The translations under genes were made by a program, and so were the position numbers. The notes beneath the pieces are model-generated. The model was not told the origin of the DNA and did not search any database. It worked only from the letters and a program-made list of their open reading frames with translations. Of a DNA stretch of 64,000 bases, positions 25,041 through 36,825 are shown in pieces (positions within the stretch are counted from its first letter, which is position 1; each line of letters starts with the position of its first letter). The DNA comes from Epiperipatus broadwayi (Eukaryota; Onychophora; Udeonychophora; Euonychophora; Peripatidae), in the NCBI GenBank assembly GCA_028023455.1, contig JAQFVV010006203.1, positions 7,966,821 to 8,030,820 of the forward strand, in the 5' to 3' direction.

Positions 25041-26753
25041 TTTAACTGGACCACCAACACACAACCCTTTTATTACTTCAGTTGTATTTATTTCCTGATG
25101 AGCATGTTGCAGGAAGGAACCATCAATTGGCATTACCCAATGTGGATGTTAATCCTATCCCCCACAACAATATTGCCTGCTCATCAGAGAATGTAGCACC
25201 ATAGAGGATGGAAGCATCTAGTTATTTATATGTTTGGTTTTCCAAACAGCACCACTAGAGTTCCATCTCACTACAACCTTATGTACCTGGGTCTAGTTAT
25301 GCCAGATGTAGCTTAGGAGGCATGATGTTCTCGTGAATCAGTGCAATGAATGATGAGTGATGCAATAAAAAACAAAATAGATTTGAACAACTGGAACCAA
25401 AATGAATTTTAAGTAACAATTTTATTTAATAACAATTAATAAGTAAGCCACTCTAATACATTTCCTGTAATGAGAAGAAGAGTAAAGGAATACATTTCAA
25501 ATAGATTGTCCAAGCAGAACTCATTTTTCAGGTCAGGTGATGAGAAGATTATGGATACATTTCCAATAGATTGTCCAAACAAAACTCATTCTTCAGTTCA
25601 AGTGATGAGAAGATTATAGATGCATTTCCAGTAGATTGTCCAAGCAAAACTCATTTTTCAGTTCAAGTGATGAGAAGATTATAGATGCATTTCCAATAGA
25701 TTGTCCAAGCAAAACTCATTTTCAGTTCAAGTGATGAGAAGTGTTTTAAGCAGAATGCATATATAATTCATACGCACATACTTACTGACTAGTAATTTTA
25801 AGTCCATAGAATCATTAAAATAGATATACGTATGATATTACTAAGTAAATGTTTTAACTATTTATTCCAGGGCTTTTAGGAGTATTTTTAAGCAGTACGC
25901 ATATATAATTTATATGCACATACTTATTGACTAATAATTTTAAGTCCATAGAATCATTAATATAGATATACGTATGATATTACTAAGTAAATGTTTTAAC
26001 CATTTATTCCAGGGCTTTATAGTACACATATATAATTTATAAAATAATTAGCATTTAACTAATGAAATATATGTGAGTGTTTTAATTAAATAACACGATT
26101 TTTGTTTCTTGTGTGTTTTCAATTAAGGGAAAGCAAAGAAACAAAAAACATCGTCAACTTTTGACTAAGTTAATATCTTTTGCAAAGTAATTTTTCTTGT
26201 TTTCTTATAAATACATATACGTATCGAATATTTATGAAATTGTTACCTTATCTTATCCATTTTTTCTTTAACTTCAAGTGGCATGCTAAAGCCTACACAA
26301 AACAAAAGAAAAGGGCATTGTATTTAAGCTGAATGGCGTTGGTATTTTTCATGATGTTAAAACAGGCAAAAATGGAGGTTCACGGTGCAGACAAAGAGAG
26401 AATGTCAAGGGATTATTCTTGCATTAGTATGATTTCCATATTAATTTTTTCCTTTTTCATCATTAATGGTGACTGTAAATATTATCTTCTAAGGTTATGA
26501 TGCTCAGCTGTTAGTTAAATAGTGAAATAACCGATAAAAAACTGAATTTTTCACTATTCACTTTTCTTATAACAAATGGCTGAATGAAAGAACAAACGTT
26601 CTTCTCCACTTCACTATTATGCACTAATCTTCAGATTGATTAGACAGCTCAGCCCCCTATATTTGATTTGTTGAAGCTTTTTTTTAAGGTGGTAGGGCAA
26701 AGTAGTTTTTTTTTAAAAATACATGCACATGTGAAACAAGCATGCTCGTTTCA
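25041..26753 (-). repeat. 5' LTR of the gag-only element
   Basis: It is homologous to 21137-22673 over its whole length, with the same four-copy ~64-bp tandem array at about 25480-25740. An extra ~170-bp duplication at about 25770-25990 contains TTTTAAGTCCATAGAATCATT twice. Its inner end has decayed (TTTAACTGGACC where the partner has TGTAACCGGACC). Confidence 0.8.
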
Positions 26754-28311
26754 ATATATATATATATTCCATGTGTATATATGTATAGCTTCAATATAAA
26801 CAGTTGTGCTGGTAATAAATTTAGTGGATTTTCATTTTCTTTGATTTTGATATATCTTCAGTTTTCCCATAGTCTTTCCTATAAATAAAGTGAATTAGCA
26901 TCAAAAGAAATAGATCCCGCATGAAAATTAGACTTTAGCTTGACAAAATCCAGGTTAAAGATAGAAAATTATGAAATTAACAGAAAAGAATATAAATTTG
27001 AGTGACAAAGTTTACATTTGACAAAATAATTCAATTTCTTAGTTTCTAGATTTACAATATATCGATGATTGTGATATTCTTGCTGATTCATAGTATGATT
27101 TATAGAATGTTTTAAACATTTTAAATGTCTTTTATAATGTATTTCGTTTAATAATTTAGATAAAACAAAATTTAAGTGTTTTATCAGCTAGTAATGAAAC
27201 AAAAATCTTCAGCAATGTTTGGGTTATCAGTTTGAAAATGTTAATTAGTATCAATATGTTTAAAGCTTAGAGATTGATATGTAGCATTGAAGATACTATT
27301 TTTCTGCTTCATTTAACAAGATAAAAGAGAGTATTTCATTATAGTAATATAATTACTTCAATTGATTTTATTGTGATATTTACAGCCGGAAATAACATTT
27401 TCTTGGCTGACTCAAATGGAGTGAGAGAAACAAATGTAAGACTTATAAACATTTATAATAATTTGTTGTATATATATATATATATACATAGTATAAATTC
27501 ACTAGATACAAGGATAAATTAATTATTAGTTCCACAGTCTGCTTCCGAAGTGATAGAAGAGAGGAATGTGGCAATTCACTATTGGTTTTATTAAGAATGT
27601 CACAAATTAGTGTGCTGTTGGTTTGTAACTCTCCAAGGATCTATATATTTTCAGGATTCATTGCTTGCCTCAAGATTGCCATGATATACAATTTGTTTCT
27701 AAGTTTTGCAATATTATGACTAGTGTCCAAAGAGGATCAGATCTGTTAATACTCTACACCTAATATGTCTATCATCAAACGAACTTCAGGTGTTGAATAT
27801 TTAAAGATATTTTCCAAACCATACTGTAAAATTTATAACATTCACTGATCAGGCTATATGATAGACCAGTTCATGCCATTACTTGTCTGTTATTTACCTA
27901 ATTGATCAGCCATATTTTTCATCTGTATTTTTCTTTAAACCCAATTTTGAGAGATTTCTATTCACTGAACAAATCCATTATTAACCATTTCACCTTTATG
28001 GAGAGGGAAATTTAATGATTACTATAAACATGCAAAACATTATATTTGTTCTTATCATTTCTACATTTTCAGATTCAACTATTTGGTCTGTGCAATTCTT
28101 AAGATGATCCAGATAAAAATAAAATAAATTAAAAGGGATTACTCAGAAGCGTTTGATGGTAAACTGAATTAATATCTATGAAAGCTTGTTCACATACAAA
28201 CCTAACAAAGAGGTAAGATCTTTAAGATGACATTTTGAAAGACAAAATATCACAGAATTAGACATATTGCAGAGTGAAGAAGTCACTGATTATATATATA
28301 TATATATATAT
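26754..28311. other. Non-coding stretch
   Basis: After the inverted flank repeat (26754-26793) there is A/T-rich sequence with (TA)n at 27473-27485 and 28292-28311. The minus strand across 27540-28040 has several moderately long open blocks in alternating frames that look like worn coding sequence, but no family is recognisable. Confidence 0.4.
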
Positions 28312-29735
28312 TGTACTGCTAATGAATAATAGCGCTCCATGGAAAATTATGTTTACAATTATTAAAAATACAAATTTTCATAAACAAAACAAAGTTTAAA
28401 ATTGATAATGAGTAATAAAATCATTGTAAAAGCATCTCATTTGAAAATAAATAAATTTATAGAAGTCAGAAGATTTTTTCTTTATTATTAGTTTAAAACA
28501 AAATGCGGTTTGCTAAAAATTAATTAATTCATAGTTTTACATATTAAAGAGTAATTGGAAGGGGGAGAGAAGTTAAAAAAAAGTTAAAAGTAGTTGAATT
28601 TCAAGTAAATAAAAGTTAAAGTTATAACAGTTAAAGAATTAATCTTTTTTCATGAAATTAAAAGCACTCTCTCTTTTCGTTTAAATTATTAAAAAAAAAA
28701 AGGGAAAAGAAATCTTAAAAACTAAATAACGAGTTGATTTTAAACATATACATGCATAAATAGTGCATGGTTGTAAACATAAAGATATAGTGGAATATGC
28801 GCATGTTAAGAATAAAATAAAATATGAAGGTGGATATTAAAAATAAATGAAAGTTGATAAGTTAAAAGAAATTCCCTTAAGGATTGCAAATACTCAAAAG
28901 CTACATAAAAGAAATGAATTCGCAATGGCTACTAATTAAAGAATCCATCAACAATTAATTAATTAAAATCTTATCAGAATTTAATCCAAAACAGTGGATG
29001 AATTTCAACAATGGATGTAGCTGGCAGCTATAAAAACTGACTAACAAAGTGACAACAGGTCATCATATATATAGAGCGAGTCAATCAGATTCAAGAGTCA
29101 ATCAGTTTTTTCAATCAGTCAGAGATGTATCTGAAGTTCCTGCAGTGTTAGCAGTCATCAGAAGCATATGGATGGATTCCAGTTTTAGTCTGATGGAACA
29201 TCAGCAGTCTTCCCATTAGAATTGATGCCCATCTAATACTTTGAAACTTCCAGAAATATCTTACTGCCTGAACAAAAGAGTATCACAACCTCCACAGAAG
29301 CACAAAATCCAACTGGTTGGAAAACACACAGGAAACAAAAAGCAAGAAGTCTCCATGTTCCAAAAAAAAAACCTATAGGTAATAAACATTTTCTTATTTC
29401 CACTTCTGATATTAAGTAGCCATTGTGACCGTTAAAGCCTCCAGAGTCAGTAAAATCAATGACCTCTATAGCATGCATAAAATGAACTATTACGTGAGTG
29501 TTTTAAATGCAGTGTATTATTTAATGTGTTTGTTATATTATATTTTATTGTATGTATTAAGAATGGGTATATGGTTATTATATATAAAATATCATTGTTT
29601 GGATTAATTAAAAAGTTTGAAGTAGTTTAAAAATTAGTTAATAAATTATCTTTAAATTTAATATTTGTAGGTCAATTCTTTTACCACTAAATAAAGTAAC
29701 AGTATATTATAATATCCTTTTGATTGAGCTAGTTG
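28312..29735 (+). repeat. Possible solo LTR
   Basis: It starts TGTACTGCTAATG immediately after (TA)n. A TATA-like element TATATATAGA lies at 29065-29074, followed by a GC-richer 400-bp segment like the R/U5 part of the other LTRs. The 3' border is uncertain: a TTGGCA at about 29736 could be the first bases of a primer-binding site. Short open frames at 29233-29478 and 29425-29607 show no domain. This is inferred by analogy with the better supported LTRs. Confidence 0.3.
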
Positions 29736-30361
29736 GCATTTTATAGGCACTGAATGCTGAATTAGTTGGCCATCATTCAGGGCACATATGTTGCTTTGGT
29801 AATTAACTGGAGTTTACTCCAAAACAAAAAAAAAAGTGCTTTGAATGATAGGTGTTGAATTCTGCAGCCGAGAAGATCTATGTCCTTCAAATGTGGTCAC
29901 AGTTATATATATTTAAATATAGCTCTGACTTGAGCATGGGTACCCTCTGGGTATTATGATTCTCTGCCAAAGGGGCCAGTGTGGAGCAATATTTAAATTG
30001 CATTGGTGTAGATCGAATTTATAAATAATTGTATCATATTTTTTTTATATAAAAGTCTTATAATTTTGCTTTCACAAATTTAGATTTTTTTTATTTAAAA
30101 GAGTCAAAGTTCATGCTAGTTTTTATTCCCCAAGTGATCAATTACCCCACCTGGTTCAATATATATATATATGTAATATTACAAATCGATGTCTGTATTT
30201 CTTCAAAATAATATACGTAACTCTATAAATAAATATTTGAAAATACAGTAATTAAAAGTCAATAAAAATTATATGTATAACTATAACTTAGAAGCGCTTT
30301 CACTATGTTATAGCTTTGCCAACTATCACATTTAAAATGTCAACTTTCCCATAATTCAATG

Positions 30362-31072
30362 TCAACTTTCCCATAATTCTATTATCTTAACATTTGCTGC
30401 TTGCCGATTAATTAAATTTTGCTTGTATTTATATATTAACATCGCCTCTTTAATTTTTCTTTTATTGTTATTTCTTTCAGTTTCCAATATTTTTACATTG
30501 TTATAATCAAAATCAAAACCATATATACATGATTTATTATGGTCATAAAAAACAGAAGCTGATAAATTCTCACTATTTTTAAATTTTTGTTTCATATTTT
30601 GAACCCTTTTAAACAATAATATGTGCTCTTTTGTTCTTTTTTCCAATGTGCACCTTGATTCACCTATATATCCACTACCACACCTACATGTCCATTTGTA
30701 AATGATACAATTTTTATTTGTCAATAAAGTTTTATCTTTTGAATTGTTTATTAATTTATTCAATGTAGGTGGTGCATAAAATGCTATATCGCATATTCCT
30801 TTATAAATTTTCTTAATGAAACTTGCCTGTTGAATCGATATATATGGTATTGATATCCACAACTTTTTATCAGAAAAATTAACATTATTATTAATATTTT
30901 TATATTTAGAAGTAAAATTTTTAACAGTATAATATACCCAATCATAATTGTATCCAACGTTTAACAACTCATTACAATAAACTTCAACATTTTTAGTTTT
31001 ATCTGATGCATATTTACAAAGATTATCATTTCTAAATAAAAAGGACTTCAAACCTGCCATTTTATGTGACAT
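30362..31072 (-). CDS. Penelope-like element C-terminal part with GIY-YIG endonuclease (left copy)
   Basis: This is 236 codons from MSHKMAG; the open frame continues upstream to 31156 only by reading across the palindrome centre. The first ~110 residues match the region after the PLE reverse transcriptase palm (LWISIPYIS, then INNSKDK). They are followed by the endonuclease: IIYKWTC.CGSGYIGES, an arginine in CTLEKRTKEH, and the C-terminal ...KEAMLIYKYKQNLINRQ. GIY-YIG endonucleases cut target DNA to prime reverse transcription. The CRC cysteines fit the PLE type. The reverse transcriptase catalytic core is missing, so the copy is not autonomous. It has no stops or frameshifts and differs from the right copy at only a handful of residues, so it is young. 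Confidence 0.75.
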   Translation of the reverse strand: MSHKMAGLKSFLFRNDNLCKYASDKTKNVEVYCNELLNVGYNYDWVYYTVKNFTSKYKNINNNVNFSDKKLWISIPYISIQQASFIKKIYKGICDIAFYAPPTLNKLINNSKDKTLLTNKNCIIYKWTCRCGSGYIGESRCTLEKRTKEHILLFKRVQNMKQKFKNSENLSASVFYDHNKSCIYGFDFDYNNVKILETERNNNKRKIKEAMLIYKYKQNLINRQAANVKIIELWES

Positions 31073-31149
31073 TGGTACTTTTGATACATATGGAATATAT
31101 CCTCTTTTAAGCAAAAAGAGGATATATTCCATATGAATCAAAAGTACCA

Positions 31150-31860
31150 ATGTCACATAAAATGGCAGGTTTGAAGTCCTTTTTATTTAGAAATGATAAT
31201 CTTTGTAAATATGCATCAGATAAAACTAAAAATGTTGAAGTTTATTGTAATGAGTTGTTAAACATTGGATACAATTATGATTGGATATATTATACTGTTA
31301 AAAATTTTACTTCTAAATATAAAAATATTAATAATAATGTTAATTTTTCTGATAAAAAGTTGTGGATATCAATACCATATATATCGATTCAACAGGCAAG
31401 TTTCATTAAGAAAATTTATAAAGAAATATGCGATATAGCATTTTATGCACCACCTACATTGAATAAATTAATAAACAATTCAAAGGATAAAACTTTATTG
31501 ACAAATAAAAATTGTATCATTTACAAATGGACATGTAGGTGTGGTAGTGGATATATAGGTGAATCGAGGTGCACATTGGAAAAAAGAACAAAAGAGCACA
31601 TATTATTGTTTAAAAGGGTTCAAAATACGAAACAAAAATTTAAAAATAGTGAGAATTTATCAGCTTCTGTTTTTTATGACCATAATAAATCATGTATATA
31701 TGGTTTTGATTTTGATTATAACAATGTAAAAATATTGGAAACTGAAAGAAATAACAATAAAAGAAAAATTAAGGAGGCGATGTTAATATATAAATACAAG
31801 CAAAATTTAATTAATTGGCAAGCAGCAAACGTTAAGATAACAGAATTATGGGAAAGTTGA
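31150..31860 (+). CDS. Penelope-like element C-terminal part with GIY-YIG endonuclease (right copy)
   Basis: This is 236 codons, open from MSHKMAG to a TGA at 31858-31860. It has the same architecture as the left copy: post-RT linker, IIYKWTC, GSGYIGES, then KRTKEH. Differences visible by eye include NIGYNYDWIYY against NVGYNYDWVYY, KKIYKE against KKIYKG, NTKQ against NMKQ, and NWQ against NRQ near the end. The methionine is probably just the first in-frame ATG after truncation, not a native start. The nearby palindrome centre means any transcript through both copies would fold into a long double-stranded RNA. Confidence 0.75.
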   Translation: MSHKMAGLKSFLFRNDNLCKYASDKTKNVEVYCNELLNIGYNYDWIYYTVKNFTSKYKNINNNVNFSDKKLWISIPYISIQQASFIKKIYKEICDIAFYAPPTLNKLINNSKDKTLLTNKNCIIYKWTCRCGSGYIGESRCTLEKRTKEHILLFKRVQNTKQKFKNSENLSASVFYDHNKSCIYGFDFDYNNVKILETERNNNKRKIKEAMLIYKYKQNLINWQAANVKITELWES

Positions 31861-32234
31861 CATTGAATTATGGGAAAGTTGACATTTTAAATGTGATAGT
31901 TGACAAAGCTACAATGTAGTGAAAGCGCTTCTAAGTTATAGTTATACATATAATTTTTATTGACTTTTAATATATATATATATATATATGTTTATTTCAT
32001 GTTTAAAGAGGTTTATTTAAACTTCAATGTATCAATATTTCATACTCTGTAGTCAAGTTGCAAGCTTTAAGTGTCCATATATATTCAATGGACCATTAGT
32101 AAAAATGGATTTCCATTCTTGCTATTAAAAGGTGTGAAGGTTGCCTTAACAGCAGTGAGAAATATTGATTACTATATTTTACTGTGAATGTTTAGGTGGT
32201 TATTGGTTGGAATTTAATTATATATATATATATA

Positions 32235-34419
32235 TATATAATTCAGAATAGATATAAGAATGCTGTTAAGGGTTCACATGCTTTGCCAGGTGCTGATATA
32301 GATTCGGTTCATAATTTGGTGATGGCTAAATTAAAGTTAAGTTTAAAAAGAATTAAAAGAGGGAAAAGATACACAAGATGGGACTTGGATAAATTGAGAC
32401 AAATGGAAAAAGGAAAATTTGGTTTAATATGTGAAAATGAATTTAAAAGAATTGTTCAGGATGGGAACTATATTAATAGCTCTGATGAGTGTTGGAATAG
32501 AATTAAAGAGGGATTCTTGAAAATAGCAAAAAATGAAATAGGTATTATTCGTGCGAGAAAAGCTAAAAGACCTTGGATAACTGAAGGTATGTTGGAAAAG
32601 ATGGAAGTGCGGAGATGGTGGAAGAATGTAAATACTGAGGAAGGGCAAAAGGAATATAGGAAATTTAATAATGAATTAAGAAGAGAAACAGATTTAGCAA
32701 AAGAAAAGTGGTTGGAGCAAGAATGTAAAGAGATAGAAAGGTTTCAACAGATGAAAAGATATGATCTAGCATTTGATAGAATACAAAGTATTTCTTGGGA
32801 GAAAAAACATGGGTAGCAAGTGAGGTTGGGATAAGAATGGAAGGAAGGTTAACCGATAGTAATGATATATTAAAAGATGGGGAAGAATATATTAGGGTAT
32901 CTGTTTAGTAGAGGAAATAATTTAATTAGTTATGAACTTAAAAATGAAGAAGATGTTGCAATGGATGATAGAGGTATGGACATACTGCCAGATGAAGTAA
33001 GAAAGGGCAATCGACAAATGAAGAATAGTAAGGCTATTGGATTTGATGCAGTACCTATAGAATTTTTGAGAGAAATGGGAGAATTTATTATGAAGGAAAT
33101 AGTTGGACTTTGCAATTTGATATATAATAGTGGAGTTTGGCCTGAAGATTTTTTAAGAACTATAGTGATTCCAATTGCTAAAAAGAAGAAAGCTGTTAAA
33201 TGTGAAGAGTATAGGACAATAAGTGTATTGTCTCATGTTTCTAAGGTGTTATTGAGGATTTTAACTCAAAGGATTTATGGGAAGGTTGACCATTATATTG
33301 CTGAAGAACAGTTTGGTTTTCGGAAAGGGAAAAGCACAAGAGATGATATTGGTATTGTTAGGACAATTGCAGAAAAATATATTGAAAGAGATAAAGGAAT
33401 TGGTATATGTTTTGTAGATTTAGAAAAGGCATTTGATAGAGTAAGCTGGAATAAACTGATGTCTATCTTAAGAGATAAAGGGAGTATTCTGGAAAGAAAG
33501 ATGATTGATATGGAATATGTATAATGGGCAAAGAATAAGAGTTAGATTTGGATGTAATGAGACTGATGAAGTGAATATAGAAAGTGGAGTTAGGCAAGGA
33601 TGTAGTATGTCACCTGTTTTGTTTAATATTTATTTAGATAGATATGATAAATAATTATTTGGACTGTGGAGGAGCAAATGTTGGAGGGAGAGTAATAAAG
33701 TGTATAAGATTTGCAGTGATATGGCACTTATTGCTGAGAAAGAAAAGGATCTTCAGAATATGTTGAATAAATTGGAAGAAGGATGTATGGCATATGGAAT
33801 GAAGATTAATATTGAAAAGACTAAGTGTTTATGGATAGGGAGAGATGCAAAAAGACTGCAAATTGGAATCCATGATGACATGGTGCAGCAGGTGAAGGGA
33901 TTTAGATATTTGGGTTGTTGGTTGAGTGAGGATGGAAGAAGGGAAGATGAAGTTAAAAGAAGAATAGCAGTAGCAAAGGTGACATTTGTAAAAAGAAAGA
34001 AGATATTCTGTGGACCTATGGAAAGAGAATTAAGGAAAAGATTAATTAAATGTTATGTGTGGAGTGTATTAATGTATGGTTGTGAGACATGGACATTGAG
34101 TAATAGAATTAAGAAACGACTGGAAGCTTTTGAGATGTGGACATGGAGAAAAATGGAAAAAACAAATGAAGAAGTTTTGAAAAGAGTTAATGAGGAAAGA
34201 AGGTTGATTGAAAGTATCAAAGAGAGAAAGAGAAACTGGATTGGACATATACTAAGAAAAGATTATAGTTTAATGAAAGATGTTTTGGAAGGAATGGTGA
34301 GTGGAAATAAAAAGAAAGGATGGAAGAGATTGACATTATTGGATGATACACGAGATGGAAGGGGTTATGTGGAATTGAGGAAGTGGGCAAGGAAGAGAAT
34401 GGAATGGAAGAATGGATGA
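32235..34419 (+). pseudogene. 5'-truncated RTE-like LINE with frameshifts
   Basis: The copy begins in the last part of the AP endonuclease (GADIDSVHNL at 32289-32318, where family members have SDH). It runs through the linker (RKAKRPWI, AKEKWLEQECKEIE) to 32816, then after a break the reverse transcriptase: NSKAIGFDAVPIEFL, EEYRTISVLS, EEQFGFRKGKST, and motif A FVDLEKAFDR at 33411-33440. A frameshift near 33524 precedes motif B (SGVRQGCSMSP at 33582-33615). A one-base loss at about 33714 destroys the FADD catalytic motif. The remaining frame (33700-34419) covers thumb and C-terminus (LMYGCETWTL, RNWIGHILRKD). Full-length relatives also have the whole endonuclease. The tail is TGATGA and (TA)n. 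Confidence 0.85.
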
Positions 34420-34834
34420 ACTGATGTAGTGACTACTCTCTGGACCTGTCTATTGGACAGACTACTATTGATGATATATGTATATATATATATATAATCA
34501 GAATGTATTATCCTAATCATACTACTAGTTTATAATAACCACCATCAATAAACATCTCGTCTTTACACAATCTAAGGACAGGTTCTTCACAAAAATTGAT
34601 CTCTGTCATTCTTGATGTAATTATCAGTCATTAATTAGGCTTCAAAAGCCACTACAAATAATAAATCATAATTATTTATTTAAATGAATTTATTTCTATG
34701 AAAATTGGTTGTCCAATGATATTTTGATTAGTAGCTATTTAACTTGTTGTTGGAATACATGGCATATTACTGTATTTGACGATTTTCTTTGATAGCCAAG
34801 CCATCAAAGCTTCACGACAATTACCAAGACATGG
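34420..34834. other. LINE 3' tail and spacer
   Basis: A short 3' untranslated part of the LINE ends in TGATGATATATG and (TA)n at about 34490. It is followed by A/T-rich sequence up to the next relic. No gene is seen. Confidence 0.5.
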
Positions 34835-35560
34835 TTGAATAAATTCGAAGATATAAGCTTAAGAAATACACTAGAAAAATGTATATTTGAAGGCAAGGAG
34901 CTTGAATTTTTCAGGCATAAATTTGATACAAAAGACATTCCTTCTAACAAAGTAAAAAGAGAGATTAAATCTTTTTCTTATCTCATTAACTACTACAAGA
35001 GTTTATTCTACTATAAAATAAAGATTTCTTAATCTTTCTATAGATTATAAGATAAAAAGGTAATTTAGGATTGGAGATTCAACATGGTAGAGCTTTTCCA
35101 AAAATTGAAAAAAAACCTAATAATATTTTTAAATATAGATCATGAAAAGTTGTTATAACTTATTTGTGATACATCAATAATAAATGTCAGTGCAATATAA
35201 TCATATAAAAATGGAATGTACTCTTCCATTGCATTTGCTTCAAAATTATTAACAAAAACAAAACGAAATTGTGCTCAGATAACCAGGATCACTATATGAT
35301 TTCCTATATGATAGGTGATTCATAGTTTGCGGAGAACCCATACCATTGTTGAACCGTTTTCAGCAGACAAAAGCAATCCCAACTTACTTTCCTACATGTG
35401 CTGAGGTGTTTCAATTTCTTATTGGTATATAAATCTACTATTATTAAATGCCAGAAATTTATAATAGTTAAAAAACAGCACATGATTGGAAGTTAATTTT
35501 CTTCTGCACAATTATTAACTTTGAACATTCCTTATATAGACATTTCATGTCAATTAGCTC
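34835..35560 (+). pseudogene. pol: Ty3/gypsy reverse transcriptase end and RNase H relic
   Basis: The 34835-35032 frame reads LEKCIFEGKELEFFRHKFD and then SFSYLINYYKSL. This is the characteristic stretch between gypsy RT palm and connection (family: KC.F....+.FLGH..., then RSFLGL.NYY). After a gap, ICDTSIINVSAI and IAFASKLLTKTKRNCAQI (35228-35280) match the gypsy RNase H opening and its AFASR.L...E.NY.. block. FLYDR.FIV with PLLNRFQQTKAIP follows at 35300-35380. These are established signatures of gypsy pol, here broken by multiple stops and frameshifts. No integrase or LTR can be assigned to it nearby. It belongs to a different, older insertion from the LINE just upstream. Confidence 0.65.
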
Positions 35561-35851
35561 TGAATGACTGATAGGAAGTGGAATTAATCATTCAACAAGT
35601 TAATCATTCAACAATCTAAAATATGTTGGATGATCAACAATATATCCCAGTTATATTACATTTCTGGCATTGATTGATTATTGAATCTTGTACTGGATGG
35701 CATAAAGGTATGGCAAATAAAACAATTTGCTAATGATTAGCAATGTGCAAGCTGACATCAGGTGATGTGTTTTGGTTATATAATGTATTATTGGTTTCAT
35801 ATAGTGGCAGCTCATGAAATTTTTAAGCATTGTGTTTTATTACAATATTGC

Positions 35852-35878
35852 CCCCCCCCCCCCAAAAAAAAAAAAAAA
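35852..35878. repeat. C-run followed by A-run
   Basis: About thirteen C residues are followed directly by about fifteen A residues. This is a simple-sequence junction that is also prone to sequencing or assembly error. Confidence 0.9.
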
Positions 35879-36069
35879 CAAGTAAGGAAACAAAATAGAG
35901 CATTTTTAATTTTGCAAGCAGACGACCATTTTATTTTTCTTTACCAATTATTGTTAAAAATACCTAATATATATACTAACTTTTACTTTTTATTTAAATT
36001 TTATTGTATAATGTCAATTGAGGGAAATGTAATCTTTTTATATATTGAACACCAAGGCTTATCACGATA

Positions 36070-36825
36070 AATATTTTAAATATTTTTTTTATTTTGTTAT
36101 ATTTTTCTGTAATAGAGATTTATATATTCATTTATAAACGTTAATTAAAAAAAAAAAAAAAAACCCCACAGAATATGTTATTGATCATCATAAATGAAAA
36201 CAGTAAAAAAAATCACTCTGAAGAGAAATCAGAAAAGATAAATATATCACTTTAAAATAATTATTTATGTTGATCAGTGAGCATCTCCCTGTGGTAATTT
36301 TTTTATGTATTGATAGGAACAAATGAATCTCAGCAGAACTAGAACTTATCAACGAAATATGAAATTTCTGGCACTGTTATAATTAGCAGCTCTTTGAATA
36401 GAATCTCAAATATTGGTTAAAATAATTATTTTTAAAAATAGTTTAATTAATTGTATTTACATAATAATTATTCAAAATATTTAAAAATTGTTATACTAGT
36501 GATGTTTTTAAGCACAGATTCAATAATTAATTTTATTCTTTTCTGGGGTGCTGGCAGTGTTGCAGTGCTTATATACCAGTTGCTACTGATTTTGCATCAA
36601 TTCCAACCAAAAAGTAACTACGGTTATGAAAAAACTAAGATTACCATAATGTATAGAAATTGAATAGGTTTTAGATCCATATAACCATGGAAATAAATAA
36701 GCTTATATTGAAAAAATTACATTTTTTAAGTTTAGGCTGGTAACTTGATAGTATAACAAAACGTTTAAAATGGCTGTTAGAGGAAAAGTGTATTAGACCC
36801 AAAGAAATTCAAGTACATGGTTCAT
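36070..36825. other. A/T-rich stretch without recognisable gene
   Basis: Only short chance frames occur here (for example 36451-36663). A 17-base A run lies near 36148. Confidence 0.5.

Larger units (their letters stand above)
21137..26753 (-). mobile_element. Structurally complete, non-autonomous LTR retrotransposon with gag only
   Basis: Two same-orientation LTRs (21137-22673 and 25041-26753) enclose an internal region of about 2.4 kb. On the minus strand the order is 5' LTR, Lys-type primer-binding site (25037-25019), leader, charged gag frames (24737 downward), polypurine tract (22685-22674) and 3' LTR. Both flanks are TA repeats, so the target-site duplication lies inside TA and cannot be delimited. 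No protease, reverse transcriptase, RNase H or integrase is seen, and the internal region is too short for them. It would have needed enzymes in trans, like the gag-only terminal-repeat elements known elsewhere. Confidence 0.8.
30252..31972. mobile_element. Head-to-head pair of 5'-truncated Penelope-like elements (palindrome, about 1.7 kb)
   Basis: The left arm (30252-31116) is the reverse complement of the right (31120-31972). The centre is a loop of about four bases between CCTCTTTT and AAAAAGAGG. Both arms carry the same GIY-YIG endonuclease ORF and the same 3' region, including two tandem copies of a ~20-bp unit (ATTATGGGAAAGTTGACATT). The outer ends border TA-rich DNA. PLEs are known to form inverted and partial-copy arrangements; here both copies are truncated at the same point and joined there. 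Confidence 0.85.

Noticed and set aside
31072-31156. 28-residue N-terminal extension of the left PLE frame
   Set aside because: It reads across the palindrome centre into the antisense of the right copy; symmetry shows the shared part begins at MSHKMAG.
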